Positions 1 to 9,571 of a DNA stretch of 64,000 nucleotides are shown piece by piece (positions within the stretch are counted from its first letter, which is position 1; each line of letters begins with the position of its first letter). Below the pieces are notes generated by a model, which had not been told where the DNA came from, did no database searches, and saw only the letters and a program-made list of their open reading frames with translations. The stretch is from Flavobacterium sp. 90 (lineage in GTDB: Bacteria > Bacteroidota > Bacteroidia > Flavobacteriales > Flavobacteriaceae): assembly GCF_004339525.1 (NCBI RefSeq), contig NZ_SMGE01000001.1, forward strand, positions 3,534,001 through 3,598,000, written 5' to 3'. Made by a program: the position numbers and the translations under genes.

Positions 1-1
1 T

Positions 2-439
2 ATTAAAGACAATTCGGCTGCGACCGAAAAAGTGAATACAACTAAAGTGAAATATGAAGAGTTTAAAAAAGAAATGACCGCCGTTTTTGCCCCACCTGCT
101 CCAAGTCCACAACAACAATTAAGAAATTCTTTGTTTGGTGAAGGAAAAATTGGAGAGGATATGAATTTTGATTGGGTAAACGCTAAAAATATTCACAGTG
201 TATACCAACAATTTGTTCATACCGTAGAGAATAATAAAGATAAATATTCACGTGAAGACTGGGATAAAATTAAAATGATGTATGAAGCACTTGACAGCAG
301 AAAAAATACCGTTGAAAAAGAAGGTTTAACATCTGAAGATAACAGAAAAATTGCCGGTTTGAAATTGAAATTTGCTCCAATGTATACTTTAAATAGAATG
401 GGAGCTAAATCTGAAGAAACTGCAGAAGCAAAAAAATAA
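2..439 (+). CDS. Hypothetical protein, 5' end cut by window
   Basis: The reading frame is already open at the first bases: about ten codons precede the GTG at 32 without a stop, so the gene begins upstream and the GTG is probably internal. The visible ~145 residues are charged, rich in Lys and Glu and probably helical, with no membrane segment. The middle carries a motif around NFDWVNAKNIHSVY, followed by a likely helix with EDWDKIKMMYEAL. I do not recognise a catalytic motif. It resembles the small periplasmic DUF families of Flavobacteria, but the N-terminus that would show a signal peptide is missing. A terminator-like hairpin follows 27 bases after the stop. Confidence 0.75.
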   Translation: MKDNSAATEKVNTTKVKYEEFKKEMTAVFAPPAPSPQQQLRNSLFGEGKIGEDMNFDWVNAKNIHSVYQQFVHTVENNKDKYSREDWDKIKMMYEALDSRKNTVEKEGLTSEDNRKIAGLKLKFAPMYTLNRMGAKSEETAEAKK

Positions 440-466
440 TTATTAAGTTAATTTGAATTAGTATTT

Positions 467-499
467 AAATGACAATCAGAAATGGTTGTCATTTTTTTA
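467..499 (+). terminator. Rho-independent terminator
   Basis: A 9-bp stem (AAATGACAA at 467-475 with TTGTCATTT at 486-494) is followed by a run of T. It lies just after the first gene and should end its transcript. Confidence 0.7.
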
Positions 500-551
500 T
501 GCCTACTTATTAATATTATTATCTTATTTTCGTGAGTATTAAATAATAAAT

Positions 552-1070
552 ATGGAGTTTTTTTTTAATTTGAATATAATTTATAAGGCTTTGCTTTTAA
601 TACTTTTTACAATATTACTTTTTCGTTTATGTTATTTTTTTGAAGGGTTTTCTACGTTTAAGTTTTTTGATTTAGTGACTATTTTTGTTTTATTGTTTTT
701 ATTAAATTTTATTGTTTTTAAAACTTTAAATGGAATTTACTATACAGCCGGCATAAAAGAGGACTATTCCTTAACAAAAGGAGAAATAACATATTATAAG
801 TCAGGTAAGGGAAGAAAAAATAGAGGACAAGTTAATTATGATTACATTGTAAATAATGAATTGATTTCGACTGCTGTCGATGAGAATGATTATGTAGAGA
901 TTCCTGATAAAAAACCTGATACAACGATTAGTTATTTAATTATTTACAACAAAAAAACACCTCAGAATAGTTATTTATTGTTCAATTATCCGATAAGAGA
1001 AAAAGAAGATATACTCGAATATCAAGAATTATTCAAAAATGGGATCCCAGATAATGTCTTTAATGATTAA
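552..1070 (+). CDS. Hypothetical membrane protein with cytosolic or periplasmic domain
   Basis: 172 residues. The first ~65 are two hydrophobic helices (about 8-28 and 38-60) rich in Phe and Leu. A soluble beta-rich domain of about 110 residues follows and contains a GKGRKNRGQ basic turn. The layout of two helices followed by a beta domain resembles DUF3592-type proteins, but I cannot assign the family. Base composition is very AT-rich, as is usual for small flavobacterial membrane proteins. The stop codon overlaps the stop of the convergent methyltransferase gene by four bases. Confidence 0.7.
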   Translation: MEFFFNLNIIYKALLLILFTILLFRLCYFFEGFSTFKFFDLVTIFVLLFLLNFIVFKTLNGIYYTAGIKEDYSLTKGEITYYKSGKGRKNRGQVNYDYIVNNELISTAVDENDYVEIPDKKPDTTISYLIIYNKKTPQNSYLLFNYPIREKEDILEYQELFKNGIPDNVFND

Positions 1071-1846
1071 GCCCTAATAACAAAATGTTCTTTTTCCTGC
1101 TCGTATCTAAAAAAGACAAATCCCCATTGAAAAGTATCAATTGTTACCGTAACTTTTGGATGATTTTTTATGATTTTCCAAGCTTCTTCCATTTCTAAAG
1201 ACCAATGGATATCATCAAATATCCAAACAGAATCATTGGTAATCGTTTGTAACAAAAGATCAAAATAGGCCAAAGTTGCTTTTTTAGAATGATTTCCATC
1301 AAAATAAATAAGATCATAATCTGTAGCCTGAAGGTTTGTAGAAACCAAAAAGTTTTCGAATTCTGTAATTATTGTATCAATATTTTTGCAATCAAAATTT
1401 TCTAAATGATTTTTAGCAACATTTGCAGTTTGCGGACAACCTTCAAGTGTAATTATTTTTGCGTTTGTGTTTCCTAAAGCAAGTGCAGAAGTAGCCAAAC
1501 CTAATGAAGTTCCTATTTCAAGAATGTTTTTAGGCCGAAAATAATTCGTTACACGAAACAATAATTCGGCTCGTTTTGGGGAAATTCCTGCTGTCGATGC
1601 TATTTTCGAAATCTGTCTTCTATTTGATTTAAATACTTTTGAACCCGCACCAAAATCGGTTACTTCAATAAAGTTTTTATTGTTCAGCAATGATTTTCGA
1701 TAGTTTTTTAAAATCGAATATTCAGGTTTTGGTTTCTTGTCGTAAAAACATTTTGTCAATAAATTAAAAACAAAAGGCGAATGTACTCCATGTTCGTTTT
1801 TGGAATCCCAAAGGAATTTTAAATAAGATTTAATTTGAAATAGCAT
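1067..1846 (-). CDS. Class I SAM-dependent methyltransferase (O-methyltransferase-like)
   Basis: 259 residues from the ATG at 1846. The frame is open 11 codons further upstream, but Met12 fits better because the conserved part starts just after it (LWDSKNEHGVHSPFVFNLL, a motif shared by this Bacteroidota family). The SAM-binding Rossmann motif I is ILEIGTSLGLATSAL, followed by an acidic residue at the end of strand 2 (IITLEG). A later YDLIYFDGNHSK segment matches motif IV of caffeoyl-CoA/catechol O-methyltransferase-like proteins. The substrate is unknown. The 3' end overlaps the neighbouring convergent gene by four bases, so no terminator can fit between them. Confidence 0.8.
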   Translation of the reverse strand: MLFQIKSYLKFLWDSKNEHGVHSPFVFNLLTKCFYDKKPKPEYSILKNYRKSLLNNKNFIEVTDFGAGSKVFKSNRRQISKIASTAGISPKRAELLFRVTNYFRPKNILEIGTSLGLATSALALGNTNAKIITLEGCPQTANVAKNHLENFDCKNIDTIITEFENFLVSTNLQATDYDLIYFDGNHSKKATLAYFDLLLQTITNDSVWIFDDIHWSLEMEEAWKIIKNHPKVTVTIDTFQWGFVFFRYEQEKEHFVIRA

Positions 1847-1880
1847 ATAAATGTTTAACAAGTAGGCGCGAAGATACAAA

Positions 1881-1946
1881 AAAGTCGAAAGTCGTAAAGA
1901 CGAAAGTTTTAAAGGTATAAAGCGAAATTTTACAACTTTTGACTTT
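1881..1946. repeat. Imperfect inverted repeat between divergent genes
   Basis: The arms are 1881-1898 and 1929-1946; 16 of 18 bases pair. The right arm overlaps the putative -33 region of the SDR gene. The sequence style (AAAGTCGAAAGTCGTAAA) looks like an interspersed flavobacterial repeat, but no second copy is in this window. Confidence 0.55.
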
Positions 1947-1978
1947 GAACTTTATGATTTTCAAAAAGACTATATTTG
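1945..1978 (+). promoter_or_regulatory. Bacteroidota-type promoter of the SDR gene
   Basis: TTG at 1945-1947, a 23-base spacer, then TATATTTG at 1971-1978, matching the -33 TTG / -7 TAnnTTTG pattern. The -7 box overlaps the first possible in-frame TTG start (1976), which argues for the ATG at 2009 as the true start. Confidence 0.55.
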
Positions 1979-2008
1979 CCCATTAAGCAAATAGTAATAC
2001 ATTTTATA

Positions 2009-3559
2009 ATGTTGAAGGAAGAAGTGGAAACTACGAATACGATTACCTCAGAAGAAATTAATAAATGCATTGCCATTTTAGCACAATTAAATGCCAATAC
2101 AGACCAAATATTTGATATTCCGAAAGAACAACGAATCGCTTTAATCAAAGAAGCAGGAATGTTTTCGAGACCGGATCGCGATGAGTTTTCGAGAAGGTTA
2201 AAAGACGGTTTGCAAGCCGCAAAACGTAAAAAAGAGAAGAAAGACAAAACGGCGCGTAAAGAAACCGGAATTCGTCATGCGCGTGAAGCGAGCATATTTG
2301 TTGCGCCTAAATTATTGGCTCTAAATGATCTTGCTCAAAAGGAAGCATTAGAACTCGAAACTCCCAGAAACTGTTACGTTTGTAAAACAGAATTTACTAA
2401 AATGCACCACTTTTATGATACGATGTGTACAGATTGTGGTGATTTTAATTACGCCAAACGTTTTCAAACTGCCGATGTAAAAGGACAAATTGCTGTTATC
2501 ACGGGTTCCCGATTAAAAATTGGTTATCATATTACATTGATGCTTTTGCGTAGCGGAGCGACTGTTATTGCGACAACACGTTTTCCTGTAGATTCGGCTT
2601 TGCGATTTGCAAAAGAAGATGATTTCATGGAATGGGGACATCGCCTAAAAATTCATGGTTTAGATTTAAGACATATTCCGAGTGTGGAGATTTTTTGCAA
2701 TTTTATAGAGCAAAAATACGAACGTTTGGATATTCTGATTAATAATGCAGCACAAACGGTGAGACGTCCGGCTGGATTTTATTCCCATTTAATGGAAAAT
2801 GAAGAATTGCCGATAACGTCACTTCCTAAACAAGCGCAGGATTTATTATTAGATCATTTGAATTGTCTGGACGAACTAAAAGTTTTGACAACAGGTTTTT
2901 CTTCGAATGAAAATATGCCGGTAACCTGGCACGGACCAGAACCTGGAATTGGTTTACGTGCTTCGGCTCAATTATCTCAAATTCCATATTCTTTTGATAA
3001 TGCATTGGTTGCAAATGAAGTTTTTCCGGAAGGAGAACTCGATGCGGATTTACAACAAGTAGATTTGCGAAAAACGAATAGTTGGCGTTTGCGTTTAGGG
3101 CAAATAGAAACTACCGAAATGATCGAAGTACAATTAGTAAATTCTGTTGCACCTTTTGTGTTATGTAACCGACTTTCTGAAGTAATGAAAAAAGATAATA
3201 CAGGGAAAAAACACATTATAAATGTCTCGGCGATGGAAGGGAAGTTTCATCGTTTCTTTAAAGAAGATCGTCATCCGCATACTAATATGGCAAAAGCCGC
3301 ATTGAATATGTTGACACATACATCATCAGGAACTTTGGCAAAACACGGAATTTTTATGAATGCCGTTGATACAGGCTGGGTAACAGATGAAGATCCTGCA
3401 GAGTTAGCAAAAAAGAAACAGGAACTGGAGGATTTTCAACCGCCATTGGATATTGTTGATGGTGCAGCTCGTGTTATGGATCCTTTATTTGACGGAATAA
3501 ATACGGGAAAACATTGGTGCGGAAAGTTCCTGAAAGATTATAATCCGATTCCTTGGTAG
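2009..3559 (+). CDS. Atypical SDR-family protein with N-terminal zinc-ribbon
   Basis: 516 residues from the ATG at 2009; the in-frame TTG at 1976 lies inside the promoter. The N-terminal ~110 residues are helical and highly charged. Four cysteines follow in two CX2C pairs (C122/C125 and C140/C143), which looks like a small zinc ribbon. A Rossmann SDR domain starts at about residue 155 with [10 protein letters not shown] and contains the NNAAQT motif. Two key SDR features are altered: the second glycine of TGxxxGxG is Lys, and the position of the catalytic Tyr in YxxxK is Thr425 (TNMAK, Lys429), although Ser407 is kept. The protein is twice the usual SDR length. It may bind a nucleotide without classical dehydrogenase activity; the substrate is unknown. 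Confidence 0.8.
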   Translation: MLKEEVETTNTITSEEINKCIAILAQLNANTDQIFDIPKEQRIALIKEAGMFSRPDRDEFSRRLKDGLQAAKRKKEKKDKTARKETGIRHAREASIFVAPKLLALNDLAQKEALELETPRNCYVCKTEFTKMHHFYDTMCTDCGDFNYAKRFQTADVKGQIAVITGSRLKIGYHITLMLLRSGATVIATTRFPVDSALRFAKEDDFMEWGHRLKIHGLDLRHIPSVEIFCNFIEQKYERLDILINNAAQTVRRPAGFYSHLMENEELPITSLPKQAQDLLLDHLNCLDELKVLTTGFSSNENMPVTWHGPEPGIGLRASAQLSQIPYSFDNALVANEVFPEGELDADLQQVDLRKTNSWRLRLGQIETTEMIEVQLVNSVAPFVLCNRLSEVMKKDNTGKKHIINVSAMEGKFHRFFKEDRHPHTNMAKAALNMLTHTSSGTLAKHGIFMNAVDTGWVTDEDPAELAKKKQELEDFQPPLDIVDGAARVMDPLFDGINTGKHWCGKFLKDYNPIPW

Positions 3560-3592
3560 AATAGTAAGTATCAGTTTTCAGTCGTATATAAA

Positions 3593-3626
3593 AAAGCCAC
3601 AACAAATATTATTCTGTTGTGGCTTT
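3593..3626. terminator. Bidirectional terminator between convergent genes
   Basis: A 12-bp perfect stem (AAAGCCACAACA at 3593-3604, TGTTGTGGCTTT at 3615-3626) with A-rich and T-rich flanks. It lies between the SDR gene (+) and the FKBP gene (-) and can serve both. Confidence 0.75.
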
Positions 3627-3648
3627 CTCATTGAGATAATATTTAAAC

Positions 3649-4122
3649 TTAGTTAACTTTAATCAATTTAACGTCAAAAATAAGAACTGAGCCTCCGGGA
3701 ATTCCCTTAGTAGTAAAACTTCCGTAACCTAAATGTGAAGGAACTAAAAGGGCTCCACTTCCGCCTGTTTTAAAATAAGGAATACCTTCTGTCCAGCCTT
3801 TAATAACTTCGTTTAAAGAAAAAGAGACACCTGCATCGTCGCTTTGGCTGAATATTTTTCCGCTTGTATAATAACCTCTGTAAGCTACAGTTACATTTGA
3901 CGTTGCCGTTGGTTGTGCTCCGGTTCCTGGTTGATCGATAATATAATACAAACCAGAAGCGGTTCTTGTAGCTGTTAGTTTGTTTTTGGCAATATAATCA
4001 GTGATTTCTTTTTCGTTTTCAACAGTGTAATCTGTTTTTTGTGGCTCTTGATTAGTAGGTTTATCATTAGAGCAAGAAATAAAAAGTGTCATTATAAATA
4101 AGGCAGAAAAAAGATGTTTCAT
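3649..4122 (-). CDS. FKBP-type peptidyl-prolyl cis-trans isomerase, lipoprotein
   Basis: 157 residues. A lipoprotein signal peptide ends at Cys17 (LFISC), so the protein should be anchored in the envelope, facing the periplasm or cell surface. The C-terminal ~100 residues are an FKBP domain: VTVAYRGYYTSGKIF, a VIKGWTEGI segment, and the closing LVPSHLGYG and LIFDVKLIKV strands. These proteins speed proline isomerisation during folding of exported proteins. Flavobacteria encode several such lipoproteins, often with gliding or T9SS functions (family knowledge). This one is monocistronic between two terminators, and nothing here ties it to T9SS. Confidence 0.88.
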   Translation of the reverse strand: MKHLFSALFIMTLFISCSNDKPTNQEPQKTDYTVENEKEITDYIAKNKLTATRTASGLYYIIDQPGTGAQPTATSNVTVAYRGYYTSGKIFSQSDDAGVSFSLNEVIKGWTEGIPYFKTGGSGALLVPSHLGYGSFTTKGIPGGSVLIFDVKLIKVN

Positions 4123-4180
4123 GAAAAGTAGATTTTTTAAAGTCGTAAATGTAATGAAATTAGGTATTTTGTTTTTGGAA

Positions 4181-5185
4181 TTATTTACAAATTATATATT
4201 CATAAGATGGTCGGGCTCCCATGGGTGTAACTACAAATGTTCCTTTGTTTGACAATGTCATCGTAAAATCACGATTATATTCTTCATTTGCATCTGCATT
4301 GTGAAAAATGATTTTTCGTATTTTTAATTTTTTGGATTGTATTTCGATATTTCCAATTTCATAATTTTTAAATACAAATGGTTTTTCTCTAAAATCCCAG
4401 TAAGTAAATTCTTTTTTAGTAAAATCGATATAAGATTTATTTTTGGTATCACAGAATTTTTGCTGTTCTGTAATGTAGTTTTCGATATCTTTTTTGGAAT
4501 CAAAAGAGATGAAACCTGTTTGTGGATCACTATATGTAACATCATCAGTATAATCATAAGATAATCCTACAATCTTTTTCTTTTCTTTTGTAATTGCAAA
4601 GTAAAAATTGTAAATACGTTTTCCATCAACATCCATTGCGCGTGCTCTGTAATTGCATTTGTCCTCCAATGCATGATGAGATTTAAAAACAGAGTCTGAA
4701 AGATTTACGTAACCATTATCAAAATCAGAAAGCTTGAATTTATTCTCATATTTTTCATAAAAAAAGCCTGTTTTCTCAAATTTAGTATCACCCAGATAAG
4801 TTGGGAATTTTTCAGAAGAAATGGTTGTATGGATTTTAGTTTCAAACCATTCTTTATAACTCATTTTGTTAGCAAAAATTATTATAGGATAAGGACCGTC
4901 ATAAACATATTCGACAAAACCATCTTTTTCGTCAATGAACTTATTTATTTTATTTTCATTATTAGTATTAAAAGCTTTTATGAAATCTTGAAAAAAGACA
5001 TTTAATTCCTTTTCTGATATTTCTTCAGGAGTTATAACCGCTTTTTGGGTTGGATTTAGTTGTGTTGTATTTGGAATGTTATTTTTAGGTGAATCATTTT
5101 TGCATGAAAAAGACAGTATAGTTATTAATGTTAATGCAAAACTTATAGTTAAACGTAATTTTAAAATCTTGTTCTTCGATTCCAT
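4181..5185 (-). CDS. Hypothetical lipoprotein
   Basis: 334 residues. A long signal peptide with lipobox (SFSC) gives a lipidated Cys28. Pro- and Thr-rich sequence follows to about residue 50, then a mixed alpha/beta domain. The segment around VFFQDFIKAFNTNNENKINKFI resembles the start of NTF2-like or periplasmic stress domains, but I cannot assign a family. It contains no obvious catalytic triad or metal site. It lies upstream of the FKBP gene on the same strand with a 58-base gap, so the two may be cotranscribed. Confidence 0.75.
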   Translation of the reverse strand: MESKNKILKLRLTISFALTLITILSFSCKNDSPKNNIPNTTQLNPTQKAVITPEEISEKELNVFFQDFIKAFNTNNENKINKFIDEKDGFVEYVYDGPYPIIIFANKMSYKEWFETKIHTTISSEKFPTYLGDTKFEKTGFFYEKYENKFKLSDFDNGYVNLSDSVFKSHHALEDKCNYRARAMDVDGKRIYNFYFAITKEKKKIVGLSYDYTDDVTYSDPQTGFISFDSKKDIENYITEQQKFCDTKNKSYIDFTKKEFTYWDFREKPFVFKNYEIGNIEIQSKKLKIRKIIFHNADANEEYNRDFTMTLSNKGTFVVTPMGARPSYEYIICK

Positions 5186-5361
5186 CTTTTTTATGTTGTA
5201 AAGTACTGTCGAACATTACTAATGGTAATATTGTTCTTCTTTTTGTTTTATAGAATAGTTGTTTTTATCCTCTGCTAAAATAGGTATTTACTATTGCAAA
5301 TGATAAAAAAGACTTTATTTTTTGAAATAGTTTCTTGTTAATTTTAGATTGCTTTTGTGCG

Positions 5362-5413
5362 AAAAAAAAGAGTCTCAATACTTTTAGTGCTATCACTAAT
5401 AGTATTGAGACTC
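5362..5413 (-). terminator. Terminator of the ABC-F gene
   Basis: A perfect 13-bp stem (5370-5382 with 5401-5413). Its loop can pair further (TAGTG/CACTA). On the minus strand a run of eight T follows. It lies 45 bases past the ABC-F stop codon. Confidence 0.8.
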
Positions 5414-5458
5414 TTTATAATATAAGCTTCTGTTTTTCTATCGAAAACTAAAAAAAAA

Positions 5459-7321
5459 CTATCCTTCTATCTTAGCCGAAAGCTCAAACCAACGTTCTTC
5501 TTTCTGATCTATTTTATTAATGATATTTTGTAATTCGTTAGCTTTTTTCTCGATATCGGCGTCAGCTACTTTTCCATCAGAGAATAATTGTTCGATTTTA
5601 GTTTTATCGATTTCTAAATCTTTAATTTCTCTTTCCAGTTTTTGATATTCTTTTTGCTCGTTGAAAGTTAGATTTCCTGTTGGATTATTTTGTTTCCAGT
5701 CTTTCTTTTCGGCTTTGTTTTCTTCTTTTTGAGCAACATCAGCACTGTCTTCATAAGCTCTGAAATCAGAATAGTTTCCTGGGAAGCTTTCGATTTCTCC
5801 TTTTCCTCTAAAGATAAATAAGTGATCTACGATTTTATCCATAAAATAACGGTCGTGAGAAACTACAAGCAAACAACCCGGATAATCTAAAAGGAAGCTT
5901 TCAAGTACATTTAAAGTCACGATATCTAAATCGTTTGTAGGCTCATCGAGAATCAAAAAGTTAGGATTCTGAATTAAAACTGTACATAAATACAAACGTT
6001 TTAATTCGCCACCACTTAATTTTTCTACGAAATCATATTGTTTTTTAGCATCAAAAAGAAAACGTTCCAATAATTGCGAAGCCGAAATCATTCTGCCTTT
6101 TGCAAGCGGAATATACTCACCGTATTCTTTAATAATATCGATAACACGCTGATTTGGTTTCGGATTGATTCCGCTTTGTGTATAGTAACCAACCTTTATA
6201 GTATCACCTTTTACAACACGTCCACTATCCAACGGAATTGTTCCGGTAAGAAGGTTTAAGAAAGTCGATTTTCCGGTTCCGTTTTTACCAATGATTCCAA
6301 TACGTTCTCCACGCTGAAAATCAAAACTGAAGTTGTCGAGAATAACGTGATCTTTGAATTTTTTAGAAATTTTGTGAAGCTCGATAATCTTGCTTCCCAT
6401 ACGTTCCATATTAATTTCAAGCTCAACTTTATTTTCGCGACGACGACTTTGTGCTTTTTCTTTAATTACATAAAAATCATCCTGACGTGATTTTGATTTT
6501 GTAGTTCTCGCTTTTGGCTGACGGCGCATCCATTCTAATTCTTTTACGAATAAGTTCTTTGCTTTGTCAACACTTGCATTTTCAGAGGTAATACGTTCTT
6601 CTTTTTTCTCTAAATAATAAGAGTAATTTCCTTTGTATTGGTATAATTTACCATTGTCAAGTTCGATGATTTCGTTACATACACGCTCCAGGAAGAAACG
6701 GTCGTGCGTTACCATAAACAACGTAATGTTTTCTTTGGCAAAATAACTTTCCAGCCATTCGATCATTTCAAGATCCAAGTGATTGGTTGGCTCATCAAGA
6801 ATCAATAAATCAGGACGATTAATCAAAATGATGGCTAAGGAAAGACGCTTTTTTTGTCCACCCGAAAGATTTTTTACTTTAAGTTTAAAATCTTCAAGTT
6901 TCAGTTTGAATAAAATTTGTTTGTATTGCGTTTCAAAATCCCACGCATTATGCTGATCCATTCCATCAAAAGCTTTTTGATACGCTTCTTCATCGTCTGG
7001 ATTTTCAAGTGCTTTTTCGTAAGCTTCGATTACTTTAAGCGTTTCATTGTCTGATGCAAAAATGCTTTCTTCAATGGTTAGCTCATCTTGTAGATTATTA
7101 TCTTGCGAAAGAAATGCCATTCTGATTCCTTTTCTCAAAACTACTTGACCTGTGTCAGGTTCGTCCAAACCATTAATGATACTCATAATGGTAGTTTTTC
7201 CCGAACCGTTTTTAGCTATAAAAGCAATTTTTTGGTCTTTATTGATTCCAAATGAGATATTGTCAAAAAGCGTTCTTTCGCCAAAAGACTTCGATATATT
7301 TTCTACAGATAAGTAATTCAC
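5459..7321 (-). CDS. ABC-F family ATPase (Uup-like)
   Basis: 620 residues with two ABC ATPase domains and no membrane segment. Domain 1 has Walker A at about 36-43 (AKNGSGKT, Ala in place of the usual first Gly), signature LSGGQKKRL at about 152-160 and Walker B LLILDEPTNHLD at about 170-181. Domain 2 has GKNGTGKST at about 344-352, LSGGELKRL at about 434-442 and FLILDEPTNDLD at about 452-463. The 80-residue linker is rich in Arg and Lys, and the last ~65 residues form a coiled coil as in Uup. ABC-F proteins act on the ribosome or, for Uup, on DNA or ribosome biogenesis. The C-terminal coiled coil favours Uup. Confidence 0.9.
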   Translation of the reverse strand: MNYLSVENISKSFGERTLFDNISFGINKDQKIAFIAKNGSGKTTIMSIINGLDEPDTGQVVLRKGIRMAFLSQDNNLQDELTIEESIFASDNETLKVIEAYEKALENPDDEEAYQKAFDGMDQHNAWDFETQYKQILFKLKLEDFKLKVKNLSGGQKKRLSLAIILINRPDLLILDEPTNHLDLEMIEWLESYFAKENITLFMVTHDRFFLERVCNEIIELDNGKLYQYKGNYSYYLEKKEERITSENASVDKAKNLFVKELEWMRRQPKARTTKSKSRQDDFYVIKEKAQSRRRENKVELEINMERMGSKIIELHKISKKFKDHVILDNFSFDFQRGERIGIIGKNGTGKSTFLNLLTGTIPLDSGRVVKGDTIKVGYYTQSGINPKPNQRVIDIIKEYGEYIPLAKGRMISASQLLERFLFDAKKQYDFVEKLSGGELKRLYLCTVLIQNPNFLILDEPTNDLDIVTLNVLESFLLDYPGCLLVVSHDRYFMDKIVDHLFIFRGKGEIESFPGNYSDFRAYEDSADVAQKEENKAEKKDWKQNNPTGNLTFNEQKEYQKLEREIKDLEIDKTKIEQLFSDGKVADADIEKKANELQNIINKIDQKEERWFELSAKIEG

Positions 7322-7381
7322 TTTGTAAAATATGAGTTATAAATTATAAGTTATGAATGTTTTAGAAAACATAACTTTTTG

Positions 7382-7389
7382 CAAAAGTA
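7382..7389 (-). promoter_or_regulatory. -7 element of the ABC-F gene
   Basis: On the minus strand it reads TACTTTTG, a full match to TAnnTTTG, 60 bases before the start codon. No convincing -33 TTG is visible. Confidence 0.45.
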
Positions 7390-7431
7390 AACTTTTATCT
7401 TACCATTTACGAATTGTTAATCTTATTTAAG

Positions 7432-7463
7432 TTGACTAAGACAAACTTAATTATTTAGATTTG
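7432..7463 (+). promoter_or_regulatory. Promoter of the AraC-type regulator
   Basis: TTG at 7432-7434, a 21-base spacer and TAGATTTG at 7456-7463, a full match to the Bacteroidota consensus. The ATG follows 16 bases later. Confidence 0.55.
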
Positions 7464-7479
7464 TGATCAAAATTGTTTT

Positions 7480-8622
7480 ATGTACTCGATATTCAATGCA
7501 ATAATTTGCGGAGCAGCATTTTTACTGACATTTATAATTTTTGTAAATCAAAATAAGATCAATGTAAAAGCCAATCGCTGGTTTGGATCTTTTATAGGCT
7601 GTATTTTTTTAATTTTATTTGAAAATGTCATTGTAGACAGCAAAATACTCAGAGAAGATGATATTCTGAATCAATTAATAAATATCTCCAGTTTTGTTGT
7701 TGCTCCGGTATTTTATCTAAGTGTGTGCTATTATATCGAGCCAGTCAGAAAATGGAAAGCAATTGATTACTTGCATTTTAGTTTCGCTTTCTTAATCTTT
7801 ATTCTTCTTATTATTTCCTGGATAATAGACGACAACAATAAACCCGAAGATATAAGTCCGGAAATTGTCCAGAAAACCATAGCAATATTTAATTTTATTT
7901 TCAGCCTGTACGTTTTTATTTATTGTTTTCTGGCGTACCGAAAAATCGTTAAACACGAAAAAACGATTAAACTTTTAAATTCTACTTCTGAGAATCTGGA
8001 TTTAAAATGGCTGAAAAATATTATTGTCGGCGTTATTTTTATCACCATTTTTTGGGTTCTTGATATTGTATTTCAAATATCCGAAGGGAATAAAACTTTC
8101 GATATCCTGACAAGTTTGATTTACTTTTTAAGTATTCTGTACATAACTTATTATTGGCAGAAACAAAAAGAAATCTTTCCATATAGTTTAAAAGAGAAAG
8201 AAGAAATAGAAACTATTATTGTTGAAACTTCTCTGCCGGAAGGAAAACGAAAACAATTGCTGACCAGCGAAGAATTAGAAGAGCAAAAAATCAGATTATT
8301 ACAATTAATGGAAACCGAAAAGCCTTTTTTAGAATTTGGCTTAAGTTTGGTAAAATTGGCTGGTTCGATGAAAATTTCGACACATATACTTTCGTATGTA
8401 ATTAATAATGGATTTGGTGAAAATTTCTATCAGTTTATAAACAGATACCGAATTGAAGAAGCTAAAAAATTAATGATTGATTCAGAAACGGATCGTTTAA
8501 GTTTATTAGGAATTGGATTTTCTGTAGGTTTTAATTCGAAAACGGTTTTTAATACTACATTTAAAAAAGTCACGGGACAAACTCCGTCAGAATATAAGAA
8601 ACAAATAGGTTCTAATTTATAA
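7480..8622 (+). CDS. AraC-family regulator with N-terminal membrane domain
   Basis: 380 residues. The first ~230 contain about seven hydrophobic helices. A charged linker follows, then a C-terminal AraC-type DNA-binding domain (about 275-378): LVKLAGSMKISTHILSYVIN is the first HTH helix pair, and the second ends in FNTTFKKVTGQTPSEYKK, the family signature. This 7TM-AraC layout is common in Bacteroidota, where the membrane part is thought to sense a signal directly (family knowledge). The hydrolase lipoprotein gene starts 60 bases downstream and is a likely target or cotranscribed partner. Confidence 0.85.
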   Translation: MYSIFNAIICGAAFLLTFIIFVNQNKINVKANRWFGSFIGCIFLILFENVIVDSKILREDDILNQLINISSFVVAPVFYLSVCYYIEPVRKWKAIDYLHFSFAFLIFILLIISWIIDDNNKPEDISPEIVQKTIAIFNFIFSLYVFIYCFLAYRKIVKHEKTIKLLNSTSENLDLKWLKNIIVGVIFITIFWVLDIVFQISEGNKTFDILTSLIYFLSILYITYYWQKQKEIFPYSLKEKEEIETIIVETSLPEGKRKQLLTSEELEEQKIRLLQLMETEKPFLEFGLSLVKLAGSMKISTHILSYVINNGFGENFYQFINRYRIEEAKKLMIDSETDRLSLLGIGFSVGFNSKTVFNTTFKKVTGQTPSEYKKQIGSNL

Positions 8623-8682
8623 ATCAGAACGACCGGCCTTTGTTTTTAAGGGATTTTTGCTGAAAATTTTAATCTTAAAGAA

Positions 8683-9519
8683 ATGAAATCAGCAAAAAAC
8701 ATTATTGCAAAAATTGGACTAAGTTTATTCTTTACATTCGTTTCGTGCGATAAAGACAGTGATAATAATACTGAAACTTTAAAAGAAATAAAAGTAGATG
8801 TTGGAACTCATAAATTGGCAACTTACTCCATTATTCACAACTCAAAATATTTGGTAGTTTTTGAATCTGGACTCGGAGACGGACATTCTGTTTGGAACGA
8901 AAAAAAAATACCAATAAAACTAAGTGCTCAATTAGATGTCTTAACATACGACAGAGCCGGTTATGAAAAATCTGAAAAAGATTCAAAACCAAGAAATATA
9001 AATCAATTAAGAAGTGAACTCGAAACTGTAATTAATAATTTTTCGAATGGCAGAAAAGTTATTCTTATTGGGCATTCTCTTGGCGGAATGATTATTAGAG
9101 ATTATGCGGTTAAAAATCCATCTAAAGTTGCCGGATTATTATTTATAGATCCAGCGCACGAATATTATAATCAGCCTTCGCAAGAAGAAGAGGATATGCT
9201 TTACAATCTATGTAAGACCAATTATGGAGAAAATTATGGAGGAACACGCGAAGCCAGAGAAATAATAGAAGATTCTCAGTATATGGCAACACTTCCGCAT
9301 TTGCCAAATATTCCTGTAATTGTAATTTCGAGCTTAAAAGTCGATGCATCTACTTCTGAAGCAGATAAACAAAAATGGTTTAAGGCGCATGAATTATTAA
9401 AAGAAGGAGTTTCTGATTTTACGCACATTACAACTACAAAATCCGGGCATTACATTATGAATGATGAACCCAATTTGGTGATCGATAATTTTAATTTAAT
9501 ACTGTCTAAAATAAAATAA
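8683..9519 (+). CDS. Alpha/beta hydrolase, lipoprotein
   Basis: 278 residues. The lipoprotein signal ends in FVSC, so the enzyme is membrane-anchored outside the cytoplasm. An alpha/beta hydrolase fold follows, with oxyanion segment FESGLGDGHSVW, strand YDRAGYEKSEK, nucleophile elbow GHSLGG (Ser132) and catalytic His256 (SGHYIMNDEP). The acid is probably the Asp in LFIDPAH or a later one. The substrate cannot be read from sequence. It follows the membrane-bound AraC regulator on the same strand, which suggests regulation by it. Confidence 0.82.
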   Translation: MKSAKNIIAKIGLSLFFTFVSCDKDSDNNTETLKEIKVDVGTHKLATYSIIHNSKYLVVFESGLGDGHSVWNEKKIPIKLSAQLDVLTYDRAGYEKSEKDSKPRNINQLRSELETVINNFSNGRKVILIGHSLGGMIIRDYAVKNPSKVAGLLFIDPAHEYYNQPSQEEEDMLYNLCKTNYGENYGGTREAREIIEDSQYMATLPHLPNIPVIVISSLKVDASTSEADKQKWFKAHELLKEGVSDFTHITTTKSGHYIMNDEPNLVIDNFNLILSKIK

Positions 9520-9571
9520 AACTAACTTTTGCGGAATTTGGTTTAATACAAAAATTAAGTTCCGCAAAAGT

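Noticed and set aside
1976..2008. TTG start for the SDR protein
   Set aside because: The TTG lies within the TATATTTG promoter box; the ATG at 2009 is downstream and better placed.
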